From: Solirubrobacterales bacterium 67-14
Lineage (GTDB): Bacteria > Actinomycetota > Thermoleophilia > Solirubrobacterales > 70-9
DNA length: 64,000 nucleotides
Reading direction: 5' to 3'
Assembly: GCA_001897355.1 (NCBI GenBank)
Contig: MKST01000007.1
Location: forward strand, 480,719-544,718
The position numbers were made by a program, and so were the translations under genes. How positions within the stretch are numbered: the first letter of the stretch is position 1; every line of letters begins with the position of its first letter. The notes below the pieces were generated by a model. The model saw only the letters and a program-made list of their open reading frames with translations, was not told the origin of the DNA and ran no database searches. Shown piece after piece: positions 44,501 through 53,069 of the stretch.

Positions 44501-45628
44501 ATGAGCGATGAAACGGGACCGATCACCGTCTACGGGGCAACCGGCTACACCGGCAAGCTGATCGCGGCCGAGCTGGCAGCGAGGGAGGTCCCGTTCGTCC
44601 TCGCCGGGCGCAACCAGGAGAAGCTGGAAGCGGTCGCCGACGACCTTCACGGCCCGGGTCCGAAGCCCGAGGTACGGGCGGTGGCCAACACCGATGCCCG
44701 CGGGCTGCGCGAACTGTTCTCCCGCAGTGGCGCGGTGATCGCCTGCGCCGGGCCTTTCTCGCTTCACGGCGAGCCGGTCCTGGCCGCCGCGGTCGAGGCC
44801 GGCTCCCCGTACCTCGACACGACCGGCGAGCAGGACTTCATCCGGCGGGCCTTCGAGGTCTACGGACCGAAGGCGCTGCAGGCCGGGTCGCCGATCATCC
44901 CGGCGATGGGGTTCGACTACGTGCCCGGCGACATGCTGGCGGCGCTGACCGCGGCCGAACTGGACGAGGGCGAAACGATCGACAAGGTCCGGCTCGCTTA
45001 CCACGCGCCGTTCCAGCCGAGCCGGGGCACGATCCGCTCGGGCATGGAGATGATCAAGGGCGGCGATGTGGAGTGGCGGGAGCACGCGCTGCGGCCCGCC
45101 TCGCAGGCGGTCGGCCGACCCGACTTCGACTTCGGGGGCGAACTTGGCCTACAGAAGATGATGCATTACCCGGCCGCCGAGCACATAACGGTGCCGAGTC
45201 ACCTTTCGCCCCGCTCCGTCGAAACCGGCCTGACGGTGGCCTCGTTCGCACCGGGGTCAGCCGGGCAGTTGATCTTGCCGGCAGTCAGCCGGACCCTCGG
45301 CCTGGCGATGCGGACACCGCTCCGGCAGTTGATGTCGAAGGCCGTCACCGCCCTGCCGGAGGGAGCCGATGAGGAGGGCCGCCGGGCGGCCCACTTCACG
45401 GTGGCCTGCGAGGTGACCTCGACCCGCCGCTCGCGGCGGGGCGTGATGAAGGGCACCGACGTCTACGGGCTGACCGCGGCCATGATCACCGAGGGGGCGA
45501 TCCGCGCTGCTCGTGGCGAGGTCGGCGGCAGCGGTGCGCTGGCGCCTGCCAGCGCCTTCGACCCGGCCGGCTTCCTTTCCGGGTTCGGCCGCTTCAAGCT
45601 CGAATGGGAGATCGAAGCCGCCGGCTGA
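44501..45628 (+). CDS. Saccharopine dehydrogenase-like NADP-binding oxidoreductase
   Basis: This encodes 375 residues. The N-terminal Rossmann fold has ITVYGATGYTGKLIAAEL (GxTGxTG variant) and FVLAGRNQEKLEA. YLDTTGEQDFIRRAFE and PAMGFDYVPGDMLAAL are typical of the saccharopine-dehydrogenase-like trans-enoyl reductases of actinobacteria (Rv2449c-like). It is divergent from the crotonase gene, 61 bases apart, so the pair may share control. The substrate is unknown; a lipid enoyl intermediate is an inference from the family. Confidence 0.85.
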   Translation: MSDETGPITVYGATGYTGKLIAAELAAREVPFVLAGRNQEKLEAVADDLHGPGPKPEVRAVANTDARGLRELFSRSGAVIACAGPFSLHGEPVLAAAVEAGSPYLDTTGEQDFIRRAFEVYGPKALQAGSPIIPAMGFDYVPGDMLAALTAAELDEGETIDKVRLAYHAPFQPSRGTIRSGMEMIKGGDVEWREHALRPASQAVGRPDFDFGGELGLQKMMHYPAAEHITVPSHLSPRSVETGLTVASFAPGSAGQLILPAVSRTLGLAMRTPLRQLMSKAVTALPEGADEEGRRAAHFTVACEVTSTRRSRRGVMKGTDVYGLTAAMITEGAIRAARGEVGGSGALAPASAFDPAGFLSGFGRFKLEWEIEAAG

Positions 45629-45659
45629 CCCTCCGGGGAGGTCATCCCCGCTCGCTAGT

Positions 45660-46583
45660 GTGGATGACGTGAACGGGGATTTCGAAGCCCGTCAGATCAT
45701 CCTTCACGGCCACCGTGTCATCTACCGCCAGACCGGTGATGGCCCGCCGTTGGTGCTGATCCACGGGATGATCAACTCCTCCCGGCACTGGGCCAAGGTT
45801 GCCGACCGGCTGGCCGGCGACTACACCGTGATCGCACCGGACCTGATCGGCCACGGCGAATCCTCGACCCCGCGCGGCGATTACTCGCTCGGTGCCCACG
45901 CGGCCAGCATCCGCGACCTGCTGACCGCGATCGGGATCGAGCGGGCGACGATCGCCGGCCACTCGCTCGGCGGCGGCGTCGCGATGCAGTTCTTCTACCA
46001 GTTCCCCCAACGTACCGAGCGGCTGATCCTGATCTCCAGCGGCGGCCTCGGGCGGGAGGTCAGCCCGATGCTCCGGGGCGCGGCCCTGCCCGGGGCGGGG
46101 ATCGGGCTGGGCCTGGCCGCCAACCGCCTGGTGATCGGGGCGCTCGGGCTGACCACCTGGCTGCTGAAGCGAGCGGGCAGCGACCTCGGCCGCCAGACCG
46201 AGGCGATCGCCCGGGCCCTGAAGCCGCTTTCACCGCCGGGCGCCCGACGGGCCTTCCTCGAGACCTTGCGGTCGGTGATCGACATCCGCGGCCAGAAGGT
46301 CAGCGCCACCGACCGCCTGCACCTGCTGGAGACCACGCCGACCCTGATCGTCTGGGGCGAGCGCGACCACACGATCCCGATCGAGCACGGGGCCAACTCC
46401 CACGCGACGATCGCCCACAGCAGCTTCGAGACGCTGCCGCGGGCGGCCCACTTCCCGAACCTCGAGGATCCGGAAGGGTTGGCCTCGGCCATCGCCGCGT
46501 TCCTTGCCGAAACCGAGCCGGCAGCCGTGCCCGACGGGCGCTGGGGCAGGCTGGTCGAGAACGAGAACCAGGGGCAGGGATGA
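45660..46583 (+). CDS. Alpha/beta-hydrolase family protein
   Basis: This encodes 307 residues from GTG 45660, or 304 from GTG 45669, which has a TAGTGT -10-like element nine bases upstream and could be leaderless. Catalytic residues are visible: HGMINSSRHW oxyanion region, nucleophile in AGHSLGGGVA, acid in VWGERDHTIP and His in PRAAHFPNLE. The fold is that of small esterases or C-C hydrolases. The gene follows the reductase on the same strand and is overlapped by thpR (ATGA), giving a likely three-gene unit. Substrate unknown. Confidence 0.85.
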   Translation: MDDVNGDFEARQIILHGHRVIYRQTGDGPPLVLIHGMINSSRHWAKVADRLAGDYTVIAPDLIGHGESSTPRGDYSLGAHAASIRDLLTAIGIERATIAGHSLGGGVAMQFFYQFPQRTERLILISSGGLGREVSPMLRGAALPGAGIGLGLAANRLVIGALGLTTWLLKRAGSDLGRQTEAIARALKPLSPPGARRAFLETLRSVIDIRGQKVSATDRLHLLETTPTLIVWGERDHTIPIEHGANSHATIAHSSFETLPRAAHFPNLEDPEGLASAIAAFLAETEPAAVPDGRWGRLVENENQGQG

Positions 46584-47149
46584 AGGGCGGCCGCCAGCCA
46601 GGCACGAGGGTCTTCGTGGCTCTGGACCCGCCGGCGGAGGTGCGAGCCGAGGCCGAGGCCTGGGCCCGACACCTGGCTCGCAGCACCCAGGGCCTGCGGG
46701 TCGTACCGGCCCGCAACTCTCACATCACGCTCGCCTTCCTCGGGCAGCGGGACGAGTACGAGATCGACCAGGTCGCGACCGCGATCGCCGAGACCGAAGG
46801 GCCGGTCGGTGGCCTCTCGCTGGGCGCCCCGGTCTGGCTGCCCCGGCGCCGCCCCCGCAGCCTCGCCCTCGACATCCACGACGACCGCGGCGAGTTGAAG
46901 GCATTGCAGGCCCGGATCGCGAGGGCGCTCGGGGAATCGCTCGGCTGGAAGGAGTCGCGGCCGTACCGCGCCCACTTGACCTGCGGCCGGACCGGCCGCG
47001 GCTTCGACCCCTCGGGCCTGCGGCTGCCGGTCAGCCCCTCGATCGCCTTCGAGTCGGAGGCGGTCACCCTCTACGCCTCGCACCTGAGTCCGGAAGGCGC
47101 CGAGTATGAGGCGATCGAACGTTTCGAGGCGGGGGCCGGGGCTCAGTAG
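46580..47149 (+). CDS. thpR: RNA 2',3'-cyclic phosphodiesterase ThpR
   Basis: This encodes 189 residues. The two HxTx motifs of the 2H phosphoesterase family are present: HITL from His48 and HLTC from His132. The opening RVFVALDPPAEVRAE is characteristic of ThpR/LigT. It hydrolyses 2',3'-cyclic phosphates on RNA ends. The start overlaps the stop of the hydrolase gene by four bases, and the 3' end overlaps the convergent luciferase-like gene by seven bases. Confidence 0.9.
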   Translation: MKGGRQPGTRVFVALDPPAEVRAEAEAWARHLARSTQGLRVVPARNSHITLAFLGQRDEYEIDQVATAIAETEGPVGGLSLGAPVWLPRRRPRSLALDIHDDRGELKALQARIARALGESLGWKESRPYRAHLTCGRTGRGFDPSGLRLPVSPSIAFESEAVTLYASHLSPEGAEYEAIERFEAGAGAQ

Positions 47150-48729
47150 AAGCCGACCCGGGCCAGCGGTTCGATCAGCTCCCGTTCCTCGTAGGAAAAG
47201 TGGGATCTGAGCGCGTCGGTCAGCAGGTCGACCGCCTGCCGGACCTCCCCCATCCCGCCGGACTCGCCCGCGACCAGGGCGACCAGAGCCTCGTCGAGCC
47301 GGTCGAGCAGCTCGGTGATCACCTCGTGCTCGTCGCCCAGCCGGTCCAGCACCGGGGTCAGCTCGGGAACGCTGCGTCGCAGGTGCGGGAAGACGCTGCG
47401 GTCCTCGAGCGTGTGGTGGCCGGTGACCACCCGGCAGTAGGACTCGCAGTAGACGCCCAAGGTCCAGTTGTTCTGGCGGATGGTCATGCGGTTGATGTAC
47501 GAGCGGACCTCGTCCGCTTCGACCTTGCCCTGCTCGACCTGTGCGACCAGGCCGCGCAGCTGCTCCAGTTCCTGCCGCAGCGCATCGTGGACGTCGATCA
47601 GGTGCTTGCCGGCCGCCTGCTCGTCCGGCGAGTAGAGCCGGTCCGGGTCGCGGGCCGGTCCGCTCGGCCTGGTTTCGTCGTCCCAGACCTGTTCGCTGCT
47701 CAGCCTCGGACCGTCCGGCGTGGCGACGGAGGCGAACGGCGTGCCCGCCCCACCCCGCACCCCGGCCGTCCCACCCGGTTGCTCAACCGCCCCCTCGGGA
47801 GGCGCCTCTTCCGCTTCTGGGTGGTCCCCCGTCCCACCGGTGCCACGGGCCCGGGCGGCCTCGACCAGCTCCCGCGTCGCCGGCGCGACCTCCTCGGCGA
47901 AGACCCTGAGTTGGCTGGCGTCGCCGACCGAGAGGATGTAGCTGCTCATGCCCACCTCCAGGGTGAGCTCGGCCAGTTGTTCCGGCCAGTCGCCGGGCTC
48001 GCCGCGGGGCCATCCGCTGTCCGAGCCGGGGTCGGCGAGCAGGTTGTACATGCGCCGGATCTCGCCCGGGTCGCGGCCGGCCGCGCGGGCCGCCTCGTCG
48101 ATCCGGTCGTTCATCGCCGGCAGTTCGGGCGGGTCGGCGTATCCGACCGAGGGAACCCAGCCGTTCGCCTTCGCTCCGGTCAGGGCGAGCATGCGGGGCT
48201 TGTAGGCGCCGAGCCAGATGCCGATCGGGTGGACCGGGGCCGGCCCCGGATGGGCTCCATTCACCGTGTAGTACTCGCCCTCAAAGCGGATCGAGCGGCC
48301 TTCCATGTTCCAGAATGCGCGGATCACCTCGATCGCCTCGGTCAGCTGGTCGACCCCTTGGCCGGGTGTGAGCCGGCGGCCACCCATCGCTTCGATCGCT
48401 TCCCAGAAGGCGCCGGCTCCGAGCCCCAGTTCGGCCCGGCCGCCACTGATCACGTCCAGGCTGGCCACGCTCCGGGCCAGCACGGCCGGCGGCCGGAGCG
48501 GCAGGTTGGCGACATTGAGCGCCAGCCGGACGTTGCTGGTCTCGCCCGCCAGCGAGGCGAGCAGGGTCCAAGAGTCGAGGAACTTCGCCTGGTACGGGTG
48601 GTCTTGGAAGGTGACGTAGTCGAGCCCGAGCACATCCGCCTCCTTGGCCAGTTCGACCACCCCGGATGCCTGGTCGGCAACCGGCGTCACGAAGATCCCG
48701 AACTCGAGGTCATGCCCGTAGTCAGCCAC
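47143..48729 (-). CDS. Luciferase-like (LLM, probably F420-dependent) oxidoreductase fused to a hemerythrin-like domain
   Basis: This encodes 528 residues from GTG 48729. Residues 1 to about 290 form an LLM TIM barrel (FVTPVADQASGVVELAKEAD, SGGRAELGLGAGAFWEAIEAMGG, PIGIWLGAYKPRMLAL). A Pro/Gly/Glu-rich linker (about 292-350) leads to a hemerythrin HHE domain (about 365-528) with candidate iron ligands in LIDVHDALRQ, TGHHTLEDRSVFPHL, GDEHEVI and HFSYEERE. The two domains are usually separate. The hemerythrin part may sense or bring O2 or redox signals to the flavin/F420 enzyme (inference). It overlaps thpR by seven bases. Confidence 0.87.
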   Translation of the reverse strand: MADYGHDLEFGIFVTPVADQASGVVELAKEADVLGLDYVTFQDHPYQAKFLDSWTLLASLAGETSNVRLALNVANLPLRPPAVLARSVASLDVISGGRAELGLGAGAFWEAIEAMGGRRLTPGQGVDQLTEAIEVIRAFWNMEGRSIRFEGEYYTVNGAHPGPAPVHPIGIWLGAYKPRMLALTGAKANGWVPSVGYADPPELPAMNDRIDEAARAAGRDPGEIRRMYNLLADPGSDSGWPRGEPGDWPEQLAELTLEVGMSSYILSVGDASQLRVFAEEVAPATRELVEAARARGTGGTGDHPEAEEAPPEGAVEQPGGTAGVRGGAGTPFASVATPDGPRLSSEQVWDDETRPSGPARDPDRLYSPDEQAAGKHLIDVHDALRQELEQLRGLVAQVEQGKVEADEVRSYINRMTIRQNNWTLGVYCESYCRVVTGHHTLEDRSVFPHLRRSVPELTPVLDRLGDEHEVITELLDRLDEALVALVAGESGGMGEVRQAVDLLTDALRSHFSYEERELIEPLARVGFY

Positions 48730-48764
48730 AGGCGGATGCTCTCACAACGACCAACTCGCCTTCC

Positions 48765-48803
48765 GGGGGCGATGTGCCACCAAAGACGCGGCCGATCGCC
48801 CCC
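48765..48803 (-). terminator. Hairpin downstream of the large cupredoxin-tailed protein
   Basis: Arms GGGGGCGAT and ATCGCCCCC enclose 21 bases, 25 bases past the stop at 48828 on the minus strand and just upstream of the luciferase-like gene start. No U tract follows; probably a terminator. Confidence 0.5.
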
Positions 48804-48827
48804 ACAGACGCGCAGGAGCTGGCGTAT

Positions 48828-50525
48828 CTACTTGACTCGGAAGGCGCCGCGCATCAGCGGGTGGATGCGGCAGAAGAAGGTGTAGGTGCCTTTGGGCAGG
48901 TTCTTCGGGGTCGACCAGGTGGTGCGGCCGACGGTCGGGGCGTCGGCTTCGCCTTCGCCGGGCAGGTCGCCGAGCTGGCCCGACTCGAACTGGAACTTGC
49001 CGTCGGCGATCGGGTAGGCGATGCCGGTCGACTTGTTACAGGGCGTCTTGCAAGAGGTCAGTGAGTGCCAGATCTGTTGCCCGACGTCATAGTCGGAGAG
49101 CTGGAAGGTCAGGCTCTTGCCCTTCTTCACGACCGGTGGCCTGCCCGCTTCGCCGGGCAGGCGGAAGTCGGCGCCGTTGTAGACGAAGTCGCTGATCACG
49201 AAGGGGTTCGCCCCGACACTCGCCCCGTCGGGCAGCTTGGTCGGGTCGCGACCGACCACCGGCAGGCCGCCTCCGTGGTCGTCGTTCTCGCTGTAGTGGC
49301 CGTGTACCGGCTTGCCCTTGTAGTCGACGCGGGCCTTGTACGGGTTGCGGCCGTGCTCGCCCTCGGCCATGTAGACGACCATGATCCCCATCGACTCGGG
49401 CCAGGACGCGCGCTTGGAGTCATAGGTCGCGTTGGTCGAAAGCACGTCGCCCTTCTTGACCTCGACCTTCCAGTTCGCGGGCGAGCCGTACATCGCCATG
49501 TCCCAGGAGACCGGGCCGGCCGGCTCGAAGTACTTCACCCGCGAGCGATAGAGATGGACCTTGTCGCCCTTGACCCTCGGTTGCTTCTTGGCGCAGGCGC
49601 GGTACTTCTTCATCTTGGCTTTGTACTTGCGTAGCGCTTTGAAGTAGCCGTTGACCTGTCGCCGATCTTTCCTACGGCCGTCGTTCACCGGATGCGGCAC
49701 CGCGGGTTTCCCGGGCTTCTTGCATTTCGGTCCCTGGTATTTCGCGCCGGGACGCTGCAGGTACAGGTCGGTCCAGAGGCCGCCGGCGTGGACGTGGCCG
49801 GCCGTGGCGAGCAGGACGCCGTCGCGGTCCACGGTCCACTTGTTCTTCTCGACCCCGTTCGGGTAGGGGTTCTTCGCGTCGTCCGGGTAGGTGAACTTGC
49901 CGTCCTTGCCCCCGCTGCCGCGCCAGACGTCGAAGACCGGGTAGATGCTGCCGTTGTCGACGTCCATCCAGATCGGCGTGACCGGCTTGATGCCCTCGGC
50001 GGCCGGCGAATCGGCCGGGATGAAGTCGATCGTGTAGGTCGCGTAGAGGGTCATCGCTTGCGGCGTGAGGTTGTGGATCATGTGGTTGAGCAGCCAGAAA
50101 TCCGAGGCCTTGTACTGGTAGCCGTACCCGGCCGGGAACTGGGTGATGGTCTTTTCCTCACCGGTCGCGAAGAAGCGCTCCTGGCCGCCCGAGGTCGCGT
50201 CCCGGCGCGACAGGTTGATCCAGACGCCGTGGTGGAACATCACCTTGCTCGAAAGCGGCACCGTCCCGTCCTCGTTCACGAGATTGGGCTTGATCCGGGT
50301 GATCCAGCCATCCACGGCCGGCTTCTCGACCCCCGACATCGGCCGGAAGGCGATCCGGTTCTGCCCTGGGGTCACGGTCAGCGGGCCGACCCGGTAGGTG
50401 ATCCGCTCGACGCCATTGCCGAGGTACTTCGTCGAGCTGTGCGGCAGCAGGGCCGAGGCGCTCTGGGGCAGGATGAACAACGCGGCAAGAGCGAGGATCA
50501 GGACCGAGGCCTTGCCGAGCTTCAT
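48828..50525 (-). CDS. Large secreted protein with C-terminal cupredoxin-type copper site, paralog A
   Basis: This encodes 565 residues from ATG 50525; a long frame continuing upstream is antisense to the carboxyltransferase gene. Residues 1-25 are a signal peptide. Residues to about 250 hold MFHHGVWINLS, NHMIHNLTPQ and AGHVHAGGLWTDLY histidine clusters, followed by a basic insert framed by Cys residues (GPKCKKPGK to YRACAKK). The last 200 residues end in a cupredoxin fold with ligands in QIWHSLTS and FCRIHPLM (Cys-x2-His-x2-Met spacing). It is about 55% alike by eye to the product of 53070. It probably binds copper outside the cell; an oxidase role is unproven. Confidence 0.82.
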   Translation of the reverse strand: MKLGKASVLILALAALFILPQSASALLPHSSTKYLGNGVERITYRVGPLTVTPGQNRIAFRPMSGVEKPAVDGWITRIKPNLVNEDGTVPLSSKVMFHHGVWINLSRRDATSGGQERFFATGEEKTITQFPAGYGYQYKASDFWLLNHMIHNLTPQAMTLYATYTIDFIPADSPAAEGIKPVTPIWMDVDNGSIYPVFDVWRGSGGKDGKFTYPDDAKNPYPNGVEKNKWTVDRDGVLLATAGHVHAGGLWTDLYLQRPGAKYQGPKCKKPGKPAVPHPVNDGRRKDRRQVNGYFKALRKYKAKMKKYRACAKKQPRVKGDKVHLYRSRVKYFEPAGPVSWDMAMYGSPANWKVEVKKGDVLSTNATYDSKRASWPESMGIMVVYMAEGEHGRNPYKARVDYKGKPVHGHYSENDDHGGGLPVVGRDPTKLPDGASVGANPFVISDFVYNGADFRLPGEAGRPPVVKKGKSLTFQLSDYDVGQQIWHSLTSCKTPCNKSTGIAYPIADGKFQFESGQLGDLPGEGEADAPTVGRTTWSTPKNLPKGTYTFFCRIHPLMRGAFRVK

Positions 50526-50530
50526 GCGCC

Positions 50531-51223
50531 CTACTTGACCTTGCGGGTAGCGGTCGAAGGCTTGCCGAACAGGACCGAGGCCTTGACCTTGATCTTGGCC
50601 GACTTGCCCTTCTTGATCGCCTTGCGGCCGGCCTTGGACAGCGGGATGGTCACCGTCTTCGTCTGACCGGCCTTGAAGTTCAAGTGCTGCTTCATGCCGA
50701 GGCCGGCCTTGCCCTTGTAGGCGTTGAGGGTCACGTTCTTGGCCGCACTGACGGCCTTCACCTTGACCCGGATGCCCGACTTGCGAACCTGCTTCAGCTT
50801 CTGCTTGGCGAAGGAGACCTTGACCGCAGGCCGGGCCACGATGGTCCCGGTCGAGCCGTCGATGGTCAACTCGCCACTCATGCTGAGCCCGTGCAGCACG
50901 CAGTAGAAGGGGTATGTGCCCGACTTGAGGTACTGGGTTCCCTCGACGACCTTGACCGTCCCGCCCGGGGCGGCGTCGGCGTAAAAGAGTGGATTGCCGT
51001 CGGGGCCGACTTGATTGGCCCTGATGTCGTGGTAGGAGGTCGAAGCCGAGTTGTCGAAGATCGCCTCCTCGCCGAGTCCCTGGGTGTAGGGGCCGGGCAG
51101 GAATGCGTAGGCGGTCGGGTCGGACTGGATCGTCGCAGCCGCGTTGGCGGAGCCGGCCATGACTCCGAAGACGGCAACTGCGGCCGCCAGCCCCAACGCA
51201 ATTCTGGAACCGATCCCTCCCAT
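50531..51223 (-). CDS. Small secreted cupredoxin-like (plastocyanin-type) protein
   Basis: This encodes 230 residues from ATG 51223; ATGs at 51235 and 51238 would add four or five residues. A signal peptide (about 5-28) ends near SANA. The N-terminal half is a cupredoxin fold with copper ligands in a His at TSYHDIRAN and in FYCVLHGLSMSGE (Cys-x2-His-x3-Met). The C-terminal half is basic and Lys-rich (KVKVKASVL style) like the CARDB tails elsewhere. It lies five bases upstream of the large cupredoxin gene on the same strand, so it is co-transcribed with it. It is probably an electron carrier. Confidence 0.8.
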   Translation of the reverse strand: MGGIGSRIALGLAAAVAVFGVMAGSANAAATIQSDPTAYAFLPGPYTQGLGEEAIFDNSASTSYHDIRANQVGPDGNPLFYADAAPGGTVKVVEGTQYLKSGTYPFYCVLHGLSMSGELTIDGSTGTIVARPAVKVSFAKQKLKQVRKSGIRVKVKAVSAAKNVTLNAYKGKAGLGMKQHLNFKAGQTKTVTIPLSKAGRKAIKKGKSAKIKVKASVLFGKPSTATRKVK

Positions 51224-51296
51224 ACAGGGGCACATCATGACGCATATCAAATAACCATGCAAGCGGCCTGGTCTTCGCCAGACGCAACAGAAACCC

Positions 51297-51331
51297 GCCC
51301 TCCCAGAGAAGCAATGGATGGTCGGGAGGGC
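51297..51331. repeat. Inverted repeat in the divergent cupredoxin/carboxyltransferase promoter region
   Basis: Eight-base arms GCCCTCCC and GGGAGGGC enclose 19 bases in the 160-base gap between divergent genes. It could be an operator or part of a leader. I see no stronger signal in this gap. Confidence 0.35.
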
Positions 51332-51383
51332 TCCGTCGGGTGGCGGCCCCGCATCCCTCTTCTCGATGTGACAGTTTTCGGGA

Positions 51384-52958
51384 ATGTCGCAGACCCCCGA
51401 AGAGCGGCCCGACCTGACCGAGCTGAAACGGCGCCGGGCGCTGACCGAGGACGAGGCCCGGCCGGAGGCGGTCGAGCGCCGCCACCAGCGCGGTGGCCGC
51501 ACCGCCCGTGAAAACCTCGCCGACCTGGTCGACCCCGGCAGCTTCGTCGAGTACGGCCGCCACGCGATCGCCGCCCAGCGCGCCCGCTTCGAGACCGACG
51601 ACCTGGTCAGCCGCACGCCCGGTGACGGCCTGCTCGCCGGCACCGCCCGGGTCAACGGCGACCTCTTCGGAGAGGGCTCGAGCTGCGCGGTGCTCTCCTA
51701 CGACTACACGGTCCTGGCCGGCACCCAGGGGGCGATCGGCCACCTCAAGAAGGATCGCCTCTTCGAGCTGATCGAGAAGATGAAGCTGCCGACGATCTTC
51801 TTCGCCGAAGGCGGCGGGGGCCGGCCTGGCGACACCGACTTCCCGGTGGTTTCCGCCTTGCAGGTCCGCGCCTTCGCGCTCTGGGCGAAGCTCTCCGGCG
51901 TGGTTCCGCGAATCGCGGTCGTCAAGGGCCGCTGCTTCGCCGGCAACGCGGTGATCGCCGGCTGCGCGGACCTGGTCGTGGCGACCGAGGATTCCTCCCT
52001 CGGCATGGGCGGCCCGGCGATGATCGCCGGGGGCGGACTCGGGGAGGTCGAGCCGGACGCCGTGGGGCCGGTCTCGGTGCAGGAGCCGAACGGCGTGCTC
52101 GACCTGGTGGTGGCCGACGAAGCGGAAGCGGTCGCGGCGGCGAAGCAGCTGATCGGCTACTTCCAGGGCCGGACCGGATGGACCCCCGGTGACGAAGCCG
52201 ACCAGACCGTGCTGCGAGAGATGGTCCCCGAACGCGAGCGCCGCGCCTTCGACGTGCGACCGGTGGTCGAGACGATCACCGATCCCGGGTCGACCACCTT
52301 CCTGCGCGAGAAGTTCGCCCCGGAACTGGTCACCGCCCTGGCTCGGATCGAAGGTCGGCCGGTCGGCCTGATCGCCAACGACTCCCGCCACATGGCCGGC
52401 ACGATCACCAGCGACTCGGCCGACAAGGCAGCCCGCTTCCTGCAGCTCTGCGAGACCTTCGGCCTGCCGGTCATCTCGTTGGTCGACACACCAGGGTTCA
52501 TGGTCGGCCCGACCCATGAGGAGACGGCGTTGGTCCGGCACACCTCCCGGCTGCTGGTCGCCGGGGCGGCCCTGACGGTGCCGCTGATCGCGGTGGTGCT
52601 GAGGCGGGCCTACGGGCTCGGGGCACAGGCCATGGTCGGGGGCAGCCTGCACGAGCCGCTCCTGACCGTCACCTGGCCCAGCGCCCACCTCGGGCCGATG
52701 GGCCTGGAGGGGGCGGTGCGCCTGGCGATGCGGAAGGAGCTCGAAGCGATCGAGGACGAGGAGGAGAGGGAACGGCGGGTCCGCGAGATGACCGCGATGG
52801 CCGAACAGAATGCGCGGGCGATGAACGCAGCCCAGCTCTTCGAGGTCGACGACGTGATCGACCCGGCCGAGACCAGGTCGGTGATCGCCGCGACCCTGGC
52901 CGCCGCGCCCGCGAGGGTCGCGGAACGGCCGCCGCACCGCTTCGTAGATACTTGGTGA
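51384..52958 (+). CDS. Acyl-CoA carboxyltransferase (PccB/MccB-type beta subunit)
   Basis: This encodes 524 residues, the usual length. Two crotonase-like halves are present: the N-half around VLSYDYTVLAGTQGAIGHLKKDRLFELIEK with GCADLVVATEDSSLGMGGPAMIAGGG, and the C-half with PVISLVDTPGFMVGPTHEE and LRRAYGLGAQAMVGG. It transfers CO2 from carboxybiotin to an acyl-CoA. No biotin-carboxylase subunit is adjacent. Specificity (propionyl, methylcrotonyl or other) cannot be told. Divergent from the cupredoxin genes. Confidence 0.9.
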   Translation: MSQTPEERPDLTELKRRRALTEDEARPEAVERRHQRGGRTARENLADLVDPGSFVEYGRHAIAAQRARFETDDLVSRTPGDGLLAGTARVNGDLFGEGSSCAVLSYDYTVLAGTQGAIGHLKKDRLFELIEKMKLPTIFFAEGGGGRPGDTDFPVVSALQVRAFALWAKLSGVVPRIAVVKGRCFAGNAVIAGCADLVVATEDSSLGMGGPAMIAGGGLGEVEPDAVGPVSVQEPNGVLDLVVADEAEAVAAAKQLIGYFQGRTGWTPGDEADQTVLREMVPERERRAFDVRPVVETITDPGSTTFLREKFAPELVTALARIEGRPVGLIANDSRHMAGTITSDSADKAARFLQLCETFGLPVISLVDTPGFMVGPTHEETALVRHTSRLLVAGAALTVPLIAVVLRRAYGLGAQAMVGGSLHEPLLTVTWPSAHLGPMGLEGAVRLAMRKELEAIEDEEERERRVREMTAMAEQNARAMNAAQLFEVDDVIDPAETRSVIAATLAAAPARVAERPPHRFVDTW

Positions 52959-53069
52959 CAGGCCCCTGAGGCCTGGATCCTCCGTGCCGGCAGCGCAACC
53001 CGCACGCCTGTTTCCGGTTATTGGAGTAACTTGATGTACGTCTTTGTCCGAGGGAACCGGGAGAGGTTA

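Noticed and set aside
48828..52937. A minus-strand open frame of more than 1300 codons through and beyond the large cupredoxin gene
   Set aside because: Its upstream part is antisense to the carboxyltransferase gene, with low-complexity GC-driven sequence. The real gene starts at 50525 with a signal peptide.
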